A stretch of 64,000 nucleotides of DNA from Manduca sexta (GCF_014839805.1 NC_051120.1:2108001-2172000); one strand, 5' to 3'. Shown: positions 23,171 through 35,655, numbered from the stretch's first letter. Notes: generated by a model from the letters alone, not told the origin. A program made the numbers and translations.

Positions 23171-25950
23171 GTTAGTATTCACTAAAATACATTAATTCAC
23201 GCTTGTCTACGAAGGGTATTCGTTAATGTATCCTTTTTATTGCTATGTTACGAGCTTGTCGTTCGGCTGATGGTAAGCGGTACTGCCCATAGACAGCAGA
23301 AACACCATCCAACACCTTACAAAGTATTGTTTGGTATTTCATTGTGCTCGTCATCCTAAGACAGGAGTCGAACTTGCTGTTCGACAAGGCATTTATATCC
23401 AAGACCTCAGGCTGCAACAAATTCTAATGAATTCTTCGTTAATTTATTATGTATTTTCCTTTCTCGTGCATGAATTTAAGAAGGAACGGTTTTGTTATTT
23501 AACAATAATGCTATCTAAATGTTCACTTTAAAATAATTTATACTAATATATAAAGGTGAATAGTTTGTCTCAATGCGGTAATGTCAGAAAGTGCTAAACC
23601 GATGATGATTTTTTCACTAATAGTAAGCGCATTACTCCTTAGTCCTATAGACTAATACTTCTCTCGTGAAAATATAAAACTGGACTTTTATCCCGAAAAA
23701 CTTAGTTACACGGGCAGAGTCGCAAGCAAACCCTATTCTTTAGATAAAAGTTTCACGGCCACGAGAATATCTTATTTTAATCGTTTTGTAGCTTTTAAAT
23801 GAAAGAAATTACTATTAACTCTTAAAACTTCAAGTCGTGTTAATGTAATTTGAAGGTTTGTATCATTGCTCTGTTTAAAACGAGACACTTACTAAGTGAG
23901 CAACTTGCTCGTCTCGTTATTATTATAAAAAGAGATAAAACTAGTTTTGAAGCCGTCAATGATCACTTTAAAAACAGCAGTGACGATAATTAAAAAATAC
24001 AGTTACGTCAACAAGCGTTCCTATTATTAAAAAGGTTATTTTGTTTGCAATTAATTTGGAAATGATCAAATCTAAAATACCAAATGTCACCATTTCCTGG
24101 GACTGTATTTAATTTTGTAAGCACCGTATTGGTCAAAAGAAAAACAATGGAGGTGCTCACGGAATAAAAATATACATCGATATATATGTACTACGTACTA
24201 GATTTGACGTTCCGAACATTCACTGTGTTCAACTGAATTGAACTGTGATCCATTCAAACTGATTTTGGTATGATGTCAATATAGCTTGTGGCTGTGTACG
24301 GAGTGCGCTAATAATATAAAAACGCTAGTCTAAGTGCAACTTGGATGTGAATAAAAAATATTTGTGAAATAAGTAAAATTATATGTTATTTAAGTGAATA
24401 AATAGATTATGACAGTGACATTTTGGTGGCCATTTTGAACAAATAGTTTATATGGACGTTCGTGTCTATAGAATATACGTCAATGAAACTATATAAATAT
24501 TTATTATCTATAAAAGTTAAATACCAATGTATAAATTCACTCATATTTTAAATTATTTGCCAATAAGAATATAATAAAAACAAATTCGTTTTTAAATCGT
24601 ATAACAGTTAAAAAAGTATTAAGCGATGTTCAAACTGCAGTGAGTGTAAAAGATAGCAAAAACACATTTTCGCATGAATAATAATAGTATGGATGTACAG
24701 TTAAACGATGAATATATGAATTGTCCGCGTATAAATCAATAGCAACTAGCCAAGCCATAAATAAATGCCTTCTGACTGTACTCGAATGCGTTTTTGAATT
24801 GCCGGTTTCCAATGTTCCGTACGATAACCTACAAAAATAAAATTGTGAAATCAAGATTTTCTTATCTTTTTCTGACAAACGTCATATTGATAAAATGACA
24901 TTTTTTATTGAATAAACAATATTTAGATCAACGAAAAATCCCTTTACAATTTATATAAACTCTATAACAATAAGAAAATTGTGATATTATTACTCATTAT
25001 TATGATAAAGTTTTGCATCGGCATAACATATTTTATGTAATCGGTCCCAAAAAAATCTTTGTATGTTTTCTAACTCATAAAAATACCTTCATACATCCGT
25101 CAATGAACCCTGAACGTCTCAAACAATGTACAACTGCTCCAAAACAATATATCAGCGGCAAAGTAACTCGTTACCTTGTCACCGAAGGGAGCCTTAGTTG
25201 CGTCCATATTGAGAAAAAAAAACTTTATTTTAATTGCATACATGTAATAAACATAATTATATTGGTTTATAATTTTTATGGCTTTTTTATTCTATACCCA
25301 TATTTATTAACGTTACATAATGGATAAGCGCACTAAAATATTGGCTACAAATGTAGATATTTTGTGTCTTTTTGTTCAATTTTAAAATGTTGATAGGTCG
25401 CGTAGTGTTTTTGTGACGTTTATGAGTTATTTGACAAAAGATATTATTTCACTGACTTACTATTACAAGGTCCTATGTTATTTTTACTTATGTTGCAAAA
25501 ATTAAATTAAAAATGTTCATGGTAAAAAATTAGAAAAAGGCATTCATGATGGAACCGTGTTCTCCATCTTTATTTATCTTTCGGGATTATTGGAAATTTT
25601 AATACAGAAAGAATTTATAATTCATAAAAATCGTGTGATATAATAAATTCAATTTGCATATCAAAAATAACATAGAACCTTGTAATAGTGAGCCAGCAAT
25701 ATTATATACATATTATCCCTGTATACAATAAAACTTATGTTTAATTCATCTATTACGACATGTATTTTGATTCATATAAAAAAAATAACAAAAAACAAAC
25801 TTAAAATAATTTTACATAGCAGCTATATACAGATTACCAATTTTGGAATCAGCTAGCCTATCACCATATCCAATCCCAGACTCTGGGAATATATTGCGCA
25901 GAAAATCTCAAGTCATCTTCTTGTAATAAGCAGTTGTCCTTGTGTTCCAG

Positions 25951-26039
25951 GCACTCAACGGTTTCCTGATGATCCTCACGTGCGAGGGTGAAGTGTTCTT
26001 CGCCACGCACTCCATCGAAACTACTTAGGCTTCCATCAG
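25951..26039 (+). CDS. ss: spineless PAS-A exon 1, C2 duplicate, frameshifted
   Basis: 89-base copy with the same atcgaaacta lesion as the C1 copy, giving an in-frame TAG at the position of the Tyr-Leu-Gly segment. Acceptor and donor are normal. The following intron lacks the roughly 400-bp block present after the exon in C1 and C3, so C1 and C2 are not the same haplotype overall even though they share this lesion. Confidence 0.85.
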
Positions 26040-27245
26040 GTAAGTAAGACTTCTTATATTCACAACTGGTCTACGGATCTTCGTGTCTCAGTTCAAAACG
26101 TTCCAACACTTATCCCGTTTATACAATAAAAACAATATTTATTTCTAACTTTACCAATAAGTTCCAAATCATAAGACTCCCTTTATGTCGACTTAATATT
26201 GATATTCCGCAACATAATAACACCTACAATACAATATACATAACACTTCGTACATAAACACAAACAAAGAACACTAACGAACCACGCACTAATCTATTCC
26301 ATCGACCACAAAAATGGCGACAGTTTTTCTCGTATAAAAACAACATTAAACTTATTAATTGCCGAGCAGAGCCAAGATACGATCGGCATAGATGTATTTT
26401 AATTACAATAATAAAGAACTATAAAAATAATAATTAAATTGTGTTAAGAGTTGAAAATGCTTTGTTTTATGCTATGTTATCGGTGGTGGTATTTATCGCA
26501 GCCCATTTTCGGTGGCATTATTTTGGGGTTCTGTGAACTATTCAAATTGGGAAATGATATACTCAAAAATCGTTCTTTGATTTTGAACAGAAAAATATTC
26601 GAAGGTTGTAAAGTGTTTAACATAGATCTCAAAATTACGGGTCCTTCGTATACTAACAAGTGAAAAAACACAACACAAGGAGAGCGTTTTAAACATTCTA
26701 AACTTTGTAAATATTATAGTTCAACAGAAATCTTTGACTTTTTGAAATACTGAATCAAAAAAAAATAAAAACAAAAAAGAAAATACTATCAGTCATATAA
26801 ACTTAACATAACCTCAAAATAAATTTTACTCTTAAAATATATCACCGTTTTCTTCCAGTTATATCAGCATTGGTAATAAATACATTTCACTTGAAAACAG
26901 AATATTCTAAAATAAAAACCTCCAACTTTTGCCTCATTCGTTTATCACCTCTGAAATATTTATTTAACCTTTTCATTTTATTTAAACAATTAAATTTAAT
27001 CAGCTTTATAGCCACGGAATCGTAACATTAAAGTACGCTCGTTACTGCGCGGCAAATAAAGTCCCCAATGAGTTATTGCTATCAGGTGAAACCCCAATTT
27101 CGCCTCAATTTCTCCCCATGCTATAAAACTTTCAGTCAGTATAAATATTTCGAACCCCCGCGCTTTTGGTCACCTGAACGCCAAAGATTAAAAGTGTAGA
27201 GTGGATAGATTAGATTATACTCGGATGTGGAATATATATAATAAT

Positions 27246-27440
27246 AATATCAGCCCTGTATTATATACTTGCTCACTGCTGAGCACGGGCCTCCTCTACT
27301 ACTGAGAGGGATTAGGCATTTGTCCACCACACTGGCCTAGTGCGGATTAGTAGACTTCACTCACCTTCGGAATTCCTATCGAAAACTTCTTAGATGTGCA
27401 GGTTTCCTCACGCTGTTTTTCTTCATCGTTAAAGCGAACG
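27246..27440 (-). mobile_element. SINE fragment, minus strand (C3 copy 42972-43165)
   Basis: On the plus strand it reads atatcagccctgtatta, cacgggcctcctctacta, ggcctagtgcgga and ggtttcctcacg, the reverse complement of the SINE body at 63283-63582. Present in C2 and C3. Confidence 0.8.
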
Positions 27441-28007
27441 ATAAATACACAAAGAAATACACACATGATTGAATGTGGAATATATATTAAACAATAATAC
27501 CTACCTCTCACCCGCCTACTTCCTCCTTCCTAATCCCCATCTCTCCTATTCCAAGGTTTTTGAGGTGAAGATTTGAGTAGACTTGAGACCTCACAGAGTT
27601 ATAACGAATATATTTTCATTTCGCAATGAAAGCGCATTTTGGTTTGATTTGACAAGCCTGCTATATGCCTCCAAATGCAATCAAAATAACCAACTTATTC
27701 TATACGAGTCAATTTTAAAATTAAGCATCACTTTGTAAATACAATGTCTCCAATTTAGGGGTAATGAGCGCACGCATGCGCCGAAGCCTATCATCACCTC
27801 AAATGACATAAGTCGCAATATGTGACGGATTTTGATAGCTGACTTTTGTTTATGTAACAGCGCCGACTTAGCTGTGATCAAGCTCTTAAGTAACATCTTA
27901 AGCTTGATTTATTAAATAGTTCAATACATTATATCTACTTGAAATTTTACTCAGTGAGATTGATTTATTAGTGGGGTCCTAGATCTCTTGTCTCTTAATA
28001 ATAATAT

Positions 28008-28125
28008 AATAATATCAGCCCTGTATTATATACTTGCCCACTGCTGAGCACGGGCCTCCTCTACTACTGAGGAATTAGGTCTTAGTCCACCACGCTGGCC
28101 TAGTGCCGGTTTGGTAGACTTCTTG
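28008..28125 (-). mobile_element. SINE fragment, minus strand (C3 copy 43738-43855)
   Basis: Second minus-strand copy of the same SINE 3' body within 600 bases of the previous one, beginning atatcagccctgtattata and ending near ggtttggtagactt. Confidence 0.75.
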
Positions 28126-29228
28126 TCTCTTAAAGGATACATTATATTAGGCACTAATAACTCGATGAAGTCTATGACCTCCAAAAAACAATACACTCAG
28201 AGGGTAGGTTTGTATCAAATCGATTAGAAAAGCATTAAAAGCCCTATATAACAAAAAATTTGGTTATATACTGTTCCAAACTCGACCGTCGTATTAACGA
28301 AGTATTCATAATTTTTGTAGTGAAACTTCTTTGAATCATTGTGATGTGAAACTTGATGAAACGAAAATACGTCACGATAAAGAAACAAACATATAAATGT
28401 ATAGGATTAAGTCGACGAGAGATGGAGATAGAACAATTTACACAGTATTTTATATTCGGTCTCATCTTTGTACCACGCTTTTTATTTTTCTGCACTTCTC
28501 TATATAAACTTTACTTATACCAAATCTCACACTCCTGCGCACAGTGCTTAAATGGGAGTACAAAGTACTTGACCTCATAATACGCATACAGATAAAACAA
28601 GACTCTGTCAAAGCGAATTATAAGACAGCTGAGAAATTATTGCAGTGTGAAGGTTTAGTTAGAGACGAACGAAGTGTTAGGATCGGGCTAAGATTCCAAT
28701 TGCACGCAAAAAGTATGTTTTGGAAATGAATAATCTCACAAACAGTGCTTATGGTAGGAATCGAACTCAGAACTACAGCGCGTAGGTCCAACATCGTTTG
28801 ATTCTAACGTTTAATTATGACAATGATTTTTGTACTCCCAGATACCTGATGTTTTTGACACTGTAAAAAATACTATAATAATACATATTAAAAACAGACA
28901 AATACAATTTAAAAACAAAGTCAGCCACTTTTACAGCAAAAAAACTCAAAAACACGTCAAAAATATTTTAAAAAGTATTTTTAATAATCATTTTAAAAAA
29001 ATACATTTAACGTCCCATTTAAAACAACAATTAAATTCTAAGTACGGCTATAATCGGCTTCCATTACGCGATGCAGATCGCCCGGTGCCCACCAGGTGTC
29101 TATCGATCCCGCTACCCCACGAGGGGCTGAGCTCACAATTAGGCATATATGACTCACGTACCAACGGGAATATTAAATAGATATTCATAAAAAAATATGA
29201 AGTTCGAAAATCAAATGGGTATTAAAAT

Positions 29229-29366
29229 AGAAATGTCTTAGGATGGCGAGCGCAGTGGAATACTAAACAATAATTTGTAATTCAAAGTGTAGGATAGTGT
29301 TCATATTGTTTATGGGCGGTTATGTCGCTTACCATCAGGAGAGCGGCAAGCTCGTCTCGTCATTCA
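29229..29366. mobile_element. SINE fragment (C3 copy 45207-45346)
   Basis: Reads gtcttaggatggcgagcgca, gtttatgggcggttatgtcg and ggcaagctcgtctcgtcatt, the reverse arrangement of the gacgagacgagc family. Followed by an A-rich aaataaataaaaa tail. Confidence 0.7.
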
Positions 29367-29389
29367 AAGAAATAAATAAAAATGTAGGT

Positions 29390-29545
29390 AATGAGTGCCT
29401 CGGTGGCATAGTTATACCCACGTGGCACGAGTACGAATATGCGCTAAGGTCTTGGGTTTCGAATCACTTGCACACTATATCTCCTGCGGACCTGGTTAAT
29501 CTCCATTGACATTAGCCGCCGTGGCCGGAATTCGGCTAGAAGGGA
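29390..29545 (+). mobile_element. tRNA-like SINE head (C3 copy about 45368-45520)
   Basis: Reads gagtgcctcggtggcatagt (A-box-like) and, about 60 bases on, cttgggtttcgaatcac (B-box-like; C3 has the cleaner gggttcgaatc). It continues into gccgccgtggccggaattcg. Looks tRNA-derived; it is not a functional tRNA gene because no cloverleaf with matched acceptor stem is evident. Confidence 0.6.
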
Positions 29546-29649
29546 TTTACTCGGTATTGCTCGAGGCTTTGCTCTTTTGAAAGGCCTTTCCGCTAAAAAG
29601 GCCCTAAACACTGTAGCGATTAACAGCGTGTGACGTCTATGATGCCATC

Positions 29650-29830
29650 TTTTTAAAATATCCCATTATGTTCCATGGGAACAAACTACCGGGATAAAAG
29701 TAGCCTGTGTGTTAATCCCGGTTTATCCGTGTGTTAAATTTCACCTAAATTCCAGCTGTTTCTGTGTTTACTTCTAATAAACATTGAAACATTTTGACAA
29801 ACTTTCACATTTTTATTATTATTAAGATAC
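29650..29830 (+). mobile_element. LINE 3'-tail remnant, RTE-like (C3 copy about 45635-45805)
   Basis: Contains ttccatgggaacaaactacc, gggataaaagtagcctgtgt, ccagctgtttctgtgttta and gacaaactttcacattttta, a 3' tail pattern familiar from insect RTE-type LINEs. No coding portion remains. Confidence 0.55.
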
Positions 29831-30415
29831 GGTAAATGAAATATCAGAAATAAATATAAAGATTTATTACCTACCAAATGAAGGTAATCAGTTTAATATT
29901 ATAATACAAGTAACAGTAAATACTGATGGCAGGCCTCCTAACTGCCTAAAAATAAGACCCACACTCTAAAACACCGAATTTTCCCGCAAATCATCTATTA
30001 AAATTTTTCGGTAAAATAAATTTGAGTGACAACCCTAACAATTTGGCAAATGAGGGCTGTCGCGTTCCTGGCAATTAGAAGTTTGGGTTATGAGACATGA
30101 GTCATTTGCGAAATTTTAATTGTCTTTACAATGTTTAAAAATTGGGGGAACCGCGTTTAATTATTAAAATATACTGATTGACTCATTTATTAACGAAACA
30201 ATGTCAGAATAAATAAAAAGTAATTAATAACCATAACAGTAAAAGGGGTTATTATTTACTGAGTTGGTATGTCGAGTAGGTTTTCTTTCTTTCTATCTAC
30301 CACTTTACCTATTTGTGATGGAAAGTAACAGAGTTCAATGTGCTATTTCATCAGAAGGACATTGTAGCCTTTTTAAAAACATGACATTATGAAATTTACA
30401 ATCTGATATCTCAAT

Positions 30416-30605
30416 ATATAATAATATCAACCCTGTATACTGTGCCATTGCCGGGCACGGGCCTCCTCTACTACTGAGAGGGTTTAGGCCTTAGACTACG
30501 ACGCTGGCGCAGTACGGACAGACTTCACATACTTTCGAAATTCTAATAGAGAACTTCCTAGGTATGCAGGTTTCCTCATGATGTTTTCCTTCACCGTTAA
30601 AGCAA
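30416..30605 (-). mobile_element. SINE fragment, minus strand (C3 copy 46397-46590)
   Basis: Third minus-strand copy in the large intron: atatcaaccctgtatac, cacgggcctcctctactac, and ggtttcctcatgatgtttt. More diverged than 27246-27440. Confidence 0.75.
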
Positions 30606-31223
30606 GCGATATCTCAAAAATCAACATGACATTACTGAAGTAATTGACTAATAAAATGTCTAGTTAATATCACTAAGGTTTTTTGACAAATATAGTACCT
30701 AAATAAAATACTTTATTTGTCACGTAAGCGAACAAAGTTGCACTTATGATACGTCAAAACAATATATAAGAATACTCACTATTATTGCTAAATTACATGT
30801 AAGTCAATTATATAACTATAGTCCTTTTAATGTTTGCCATCATGCGTGCAATCTCATCATTATTAATACAAAAAACCATAAGTAATAAAATCAAGCTTTA
30901 AAAATGAAGTATAAAAATATTACAATATTATTCGAATAGCCCAACCATTATCAAAGGCTGCATAAATACACGAATGATTTAAAAAACAAATTTTCCTATA
31001 AAACGCTGTACCCATCAATCAGACGTTCCGAGTAACATAGGTGCCAGGCAACAGTCACCCCTCGCCGAAACAAAAACCAATTACACAACAAATCATCTTC
31101 TGACGTTTATGCCATCGCAATATGTTTTGGTTCACTGTGCCACCCTATATTAGGGTTGTGCGGTTATCGAGTTTGTGGATTACGTCATTATTTATATAAA
31201 GCTGGTAGACTTTGCATAAAGTT

Positions 31224-31300
31224 TTTTTATTGCTGCCCAAGGCAGACGAGCTGACAGCCCACCTGATGGTAAATGGTTACCGTTGCCTATGAAACCAATT
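31224..31300 (+). mobile_element. SINE fragment (C3 copy 47212-47285)
   Basis: Reads tttttattgctgcccaagg, cagacgagctgacagcccac, ctgatggtaaatggttaccg. Short member of the family seen with an A tail at 53590-53736. Confidence 0.6.
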
Positions 31301-31629
31301 TTAATTATCAAGTAAATAAAGATGCCCAACTTGCTCAGTTTCTCGCGTGGTTGAACTAGATTATGAATTTAAGGCAGTCCATGACAAAGATGAATGTAAA
31401 AATATTTGTAAAATAACAATAATTTTAGACATTATTATTTGAAAAAAAAATCAATTTAAATTCATGATATTTTTGACACTTTTTTGGTACTAAGCATAGA
31501 ACTATAAATGGAATGTATACATCTAAAGATACTGTGAATCCTTGCAAAAAAAGTCTCGGCTACACCTTCATCACATACAATTATCTATAAAAAAACTAAT
31601 TATACTTATATATCTTATCGATAAAACTC

Positions 31630-31869
31630 TTATTTCCCGTCCGTATTTCGCCTCCCTACTTTCCATTTAAATTTGTAAGTAGGGTCCCGAAAGTTGTACA
31701 TCGCACCATTGATTATCAATTTGTTTTGTGCTTGCGTTTCTGCATTATCAACACTGTTTACACGGTTTTTTATTTTGTTATGCTTGGAATCATTAATATT
31801 ATCAATTTTGGACTCTATTCTTGTATCATTAAGGTTGTTATAAGTTTTTTTAGCGTTCGAAATGAACAC
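31630..31869 (-). CDS. Unrecognised minus-strand open frame in the large intron, C2 copy
   Basis: 79 codons, rich in Lys, Asn and Asp, ending GRRNTDGK and stop. The frame stays open for about 19 more codons upstream of the ATG to a TAG near 31910. The C3 copy (47621-47860) preserves the full frame with one substitution (Asn to Ser). Upstream on the minus strand there are further open but frame-shifted stretches (for example a Lys-rich one). This could be a degenerate exon or TE ORF. Equally, T-rich plus-strand sequence readily gives Lys/Asn-rich minus frames, and the surrounding 600 bases are also unusually similar between contigs. No family recognised. Confidence 0.18.
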   Translation of the reverse strand: MFISNAKKTYNNLNDTRIESKIDNINDSKHNKIKNRVNSVDNAETQAQNKLIINGAMYNFRDPTYKFKWKVGRRNTDGK

Positions 31870-32373
31870 GTCAATCTTGGTTACAGATGATAGGTTAATG
31901 AACGGGGTCTAATCGATTTTAGGGTCTCTCTGTGGTTTATTGATTTACGATTCGTTTGTGACTTGCTCTTTTTCTTTGGCTTTTTCTTGTTTAATTGAAT
32001 GTGGTTAGATGGTTATTAATGGGGCTTTAATGAGTTATATGTCTTCATTAAAAACTAGAATATTGTTAGGTTTTAATTTTGTTAATCTATTAAATTGGTA
32101 TATCTTTATTCTTGGCTTCAAAATCCTGGATATTGTCTCGTATAAAAAAATTCTTTAGTTTGATTTTTTTCTTTTCTTATAAAATGTAGACATATCTTGT
32201 AAAATATAAACGATCCATATAAACGCATCTTAGCATCCAGATAGATATCTAAAACCTAAAATTTCACATTGGTAGATATGTTCTTAGTAATAATTTTATT
32301 ACATTTGAGATAAACCAATTAATAACAACCTGCAAATTATTTATGTATGTTCATAATAGTTTCAATAGTTCGA

Positions 32374-32440
32374 TCTGGAAATCTTTGGGGAGGCCATGTT
32401 CAGCAGTGGACATGCTGCGGCTGATGATGATGATGAAAAT
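32374..32440 (+). mobile_element. LINE/SINE tail with (GAT)n (C3 copy 48380-48445)
   Basis: Reads ctggaaatctttggggaggc, gttcagcagtggacatgctg and ctgatgatgatgatg. Related minus-strand pieces lie at about 57885-57945 and 61035-61095. A common lepidopteran retroelement tail. Confidence 0.65.
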
Positions 32441-32716
32441 AACAGTTTCTAAGATCGCGAACAAAAACCTTTCTAACGTAATATCCCAAGTGGACAATTG
32501 ATATTTCCAACTCCTCCCTATCTTTCTATTTCATTAATTTCATTGCGGGATAATAACATATTAGTTTTCCCTAAGACTTGCCGAGCTTCACTGCTCAGTG
32601 TCATATAATGCGTGCCACTGCTGATCCTGGCTTACAGGAGTTGTAGTGGTGGGTGTGAGAAACAGGAAAGTCTATATTGTAATATCCCACATTCAATCCA
32701 ACTCTATATCTTCCAG

Positions 32717-32926
32717 TCAGACATCGTCCATCAGTCAGTATACGAGCTGGTGCATTCTGAAGATCGCGAGGAGTTGCAGCGCCAGATCCTGTGGAACTCG
32801 TTCCTGCCGCCAGAAGTCAGTAACCTGAGCCTGCAGGATGTCTTGCGGCCGGAGCGAGCGCACCTACTGGAGCGGAGCTTCACTGTTAGGTTCAGATGCT
32901 TGCTGGATAACACTTCAGGGTTTTTG
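32717..32926 (+). CDS. ss: spineless PAS-A exon 2, C2 copy
   Basis: 210 bases, 70 codons, phase 0 at both ends, acceptor tatcttccag and donor gtaagt. It encodes SDIVHQSVYELVHSEDREE, then the LQRQILWNSFLPPE segment and ends FRCLLDNTSGFL, which are landmark AhR/Spineless PAS-A blocks. It differs from the C3 copy at several bases, all silent in the positions I checked (CCA/CCT, TTG/CTG, TTC/TTT). That is the pattern expected for two functional alleles. Confidence 0.95.
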
Positions 32927-33344
32927 GTAAGTTCTTAGTAAAAATGTCTTCCTTGAAGAGTTGATGATATTAGATAATCCAAATATCTGTAAAAACTACG
33001 CTTAATTCTTTCTGCAAATATGATTGAACAAATTTGTTTGGCTAACAATAATTAAATGGGATAAGAACAAAAAATCTAGGAAAACAGTCAGGAAAAGGCA
33101 AATGAGAAATAAAGAAACAATTTATATAAGCCGGCTATAAATTGCTATAGCTAAAATTTTAGTATAGCCACATGCTGATTAAAGTCCAGAAAGAAGACTC
33201 ACCAAATTTATACTAATTATATGACTCATTTACATTATATAATTGTCTACTTCACAATATAAAATCATATAGTATTCTAAGTATAACTGTCAGAACTCTC
33301 GAAACTTCTACCATTCCTGTATAATAAACTCAGACTCTCCCCAG

Positions 33345-33532
33345 CGACTTGACATCCGAGGCCGCATCAAAGATCCTCCACGGGCAGAATAAGAAGACCG
33401 AGGAACCTCCCTTAGCGTTGTTCGCGATCTGCGCGCCCTTCGGACCTCCGAGCCTCCTCGAAATCCCTCAGAAGGAGGTCATGTTCAGAGCAAACACAAA
33501 CTCGATCTCTCTCTAGTCTCCATGGACCAAAG
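33345..33532 (+). CDS. ss: spineless PAS-A end / PAS-B start exon, C2 copy with two compensating frameshifts
   Basis: 188 bases after ctctccccag, ending caaag before gtaagg. It begins RLDIRGRIK, then has one extra base (atcaaagatcc versus atcaaaatcc in C3) and, near the end, one missing base (atgttcagagc versus atgttcaagagc). The two errors cancel in length but scramble about 45 codons between them. The C3 copy shows the true frame. Neighbouring sequence is otherwise nearly identical, so consensus error is the simplest reading. Confidence 0.88.
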
Positions 33533-33724
33533 GTAAGGGATATTCGATAATTATGAATGAAATATTAAGTGCTGAAAAAAGGTTTAATCCTTACGCGATT
33601 TAAATCGCCCAAAATCGGTTAACTGGAAGCATTACTAAAATATTCTAGGACCAATAGGTTTTTGGATAAACTGATGACGTGTTCTAATATGATTTTTCAT
33701 TTGATCTAACATCGAATCAAACAA

Positions 33725-34224
33725 NNNNNNNNNNNNNNNNNNNNNNNNNNNNNNNNNNNNNNNNNNNNNNNNNNNNNNNNNNNNNNNNNNNNNNNNNNNN
33801 NNNNNNNNNNNNNNNNNNNNNNNNNNNNNNNNNNNNNNNNNNNNNNNNNNNNNNNNNNNNNNNNNNNNNNNNNNNNNNNNNNNNNNNNNNNNNNNNNNNN
33901 NNNNNNNNNNNNNNNNNNNNNNNNNNNNNNNNNNNNNNNNNNNNNNNNNNNNNNNNNNNNNNNNNNNNNNNNNNNNNNNNNNNNNNNNNNNNNNNNNNNN
34001 NNNNNNNNNNNNNNNNNNNNNNNNNNNNNNNNNNNNNNNNNNNNNNNNNNNNNNNNNNNNNNNNNNNNNNNNNNNNNNNNNNNNNNNNNNNNNNNNNNNN
34101 NNNNNNNNNNNNNNNNNNNNNNNNNNNNNNNNNNNNNNNNNNNNNNNNNNNNNNNNNNNNNNNNNNNNNNNNNNNNNNNNNNNNNNNNNNNNNNNNNNNN
34201 NNNNNNNNNNNNNNNNNNNNNNNN
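33725..34224. other. Assembly gap, exactly 500 N
   Basis: Second run of exactly 500 N. The left flank ends in the intron after the third PAS exon, while the right flank restarts about 15 kb upstream in the same locus (matching 18811). It is therefore a scaffold join between overlapping contigs, and the true gap length is not 500. Confidence 0.97.
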
Positions 34225-35018
34225 ATAATCAAAAATTCTTTTATTGTTATCATTAATTATCGTATTAACTGCTCTTCTAACTCCTGGAGATTGTTTTTTA
34301 ACTGTATATTAGATTAGGTCCCAAATCATAATATGTGTTTTTAGTTAATGAGTATTTCGTTAACATAGCTAATTGTTTATTAATTTTTTAAATTCTATTA
34401 AATCCAACAAAATAAATCGTGAAAAAACACGAAGAAACAATAAACATATTTAATTTCACAGCTGTTATAAATATCACAATATTTATTTCAAATTACTCTA
34501 ACAAGAAATGCCATTAAATTATTATTTTTAACAATAAACTAAACACAATAAACTTTAAATCTAAAACAACGCTAATCAATATACCTTTATCGTACGTCAT
34601 AAACATTCAACTATAAATTTAATTAATCCTATAAATCGATATCGATACGATAGCATCACTATCGGCCATATGCCGTCTCCCACGCGTGGTAATTGGCCAG
34701 CTTGGTCATAAAAACTGGCCATATTGTACGGTTTTACGATAGCGAAATTATTAGACACCCTTTTTGAAATCTCTAATGAGTGAGTGTTTTATCCTATCAT
34801 AGCTTAACTTTTGATTCTAATTAAACTGTGTTATATTAGGCTGTAGAGTTCGCTTGTTTGAACGCGCTAATCTCAGGAACTACTGCACCGATTTTGAATA
34901 TTTTTCACTAATAGAAAGCCACTTTATTCCTGAATGCTATGCCTATGAAAGCCACTTTATGCTGGCTATCCCGGTAAATCCTTCACGCATGTCGCAAGCA
35001 AAAGCATTATATAAATAA

Positions 35019-35655
35019 CAGCTTTTGCCCGCGGCTCCGCCCTCGTTATAAACGGTTTTTCGGGCTAAAGTTTTCCGTTATAAAAGTCACGCTATATATT
35101 TTCCCGGAGCCTATGTTCTTCCCAGGGTCTCAAACTGTCTCTATACCAAACTTTATCCTAATACGTTGGGTAGTTTTGAGTTTAACACGATCAGGCAGAC
35201 AGATGCAGCGGGGACTTTGTTTTATAATATATTTTTGTAGAACTTTTTAAGAGGAACAAACCCGTCATACATTATTGTTGCATTTCTTTAACCGTTTATG
35301 CAGCGCACGCAACAGAAGCTCTCAAAACTAGTAAATTTTACCCGTTTTTGCAACATGTTTCATTACTGCTCCGCTCTTATTGGGTATAGCGTGATGATAT
35401 ACAGCCTATAGCACTCCACGAACAAAGAGTTATCCAATACAAAAATAATTTTTCAGTGCGAACCGATAGTTCCTGAGATTAGCCATTACTGCTCCGCTCC
35501 TATTGGGCATAGCGTGATGATATAGCCTATAGCACTGCACGAACAAAGGGCTATCCAACACAAAAATATTTTTCAGTTTGAACCGGTAGTTCCTGAGATT
35601 AGAGCATTCAAACAAACAAACAAACAAACTCGTCAGCTTTATATAATAGTATAGA
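35019..35655 (-). mobile_element. Helitron on minus strand, C3 copy of 6402-7041
   Basis: Same element and position as in C1 and C2, with small indels. The adjacent truncated + strand piece has an extra short duplication in C3 (around 34940-34965, agaaagccactttat-like words repeated). Confidence 0.8.

Larger units (their letters stand above)
26040..32716 (+). other. Large spineless intron within PAS-A (C2; C3 copy 41370-48722; truncated C1 copy 12697-14205)
   Basis: About 6.7 kb. It contains three minus-strand pieces of the 'actaggccagcg' SINE (27246-27440, 28008-28125, 30416-30605), another SINE at 29229-29366, a tRNA-like SINE head at 29390-29480, an RTE-type LINE tail at 29650-29830, an RTE-3-like tail at 32374-32440 and an unrecognised minus-strand open frame at 31630-31869. 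The remainder is AT-rich without recognised features. Confidence 0.75.
14706..33724. other. Contig C2 of the scaffold, redundant at both ends
   Basis: 14706-27156 repeats C1 899-14205, and 18811-33724 repeats C3 34225-49732. Only through its bridging role does C2 connect C1 to C3. It holds second copies of the linker exon and first PAS-A exon and first copies of the next two exons. Relative to C1 it lacks the Helitron of 1288-2302 and has a 357-bp hairpin element instead nearby. Confidence 0.9.

Noticed and set aside
24630..24878. 82-codon minus-strand frame, identical in C3 (39960-40208)
   Set aside because: Broken in C1 by one T (gcgttttgaattg versus gcgtttttgaattg), no recognised domain, lies in intronic sequence equally conserved outside the frame.
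27121..27150. tataaaactttcagtcagtataaat as a core promoter
   Set aside because: Two TATA-like words with an initiator-like tcagt at wrong spacing, mid-intron, with no following exon evidence.
33717..34253. 178-codon minus-strand open frame
   Set aside because: It spans the second N gap and has almost no real sequence.
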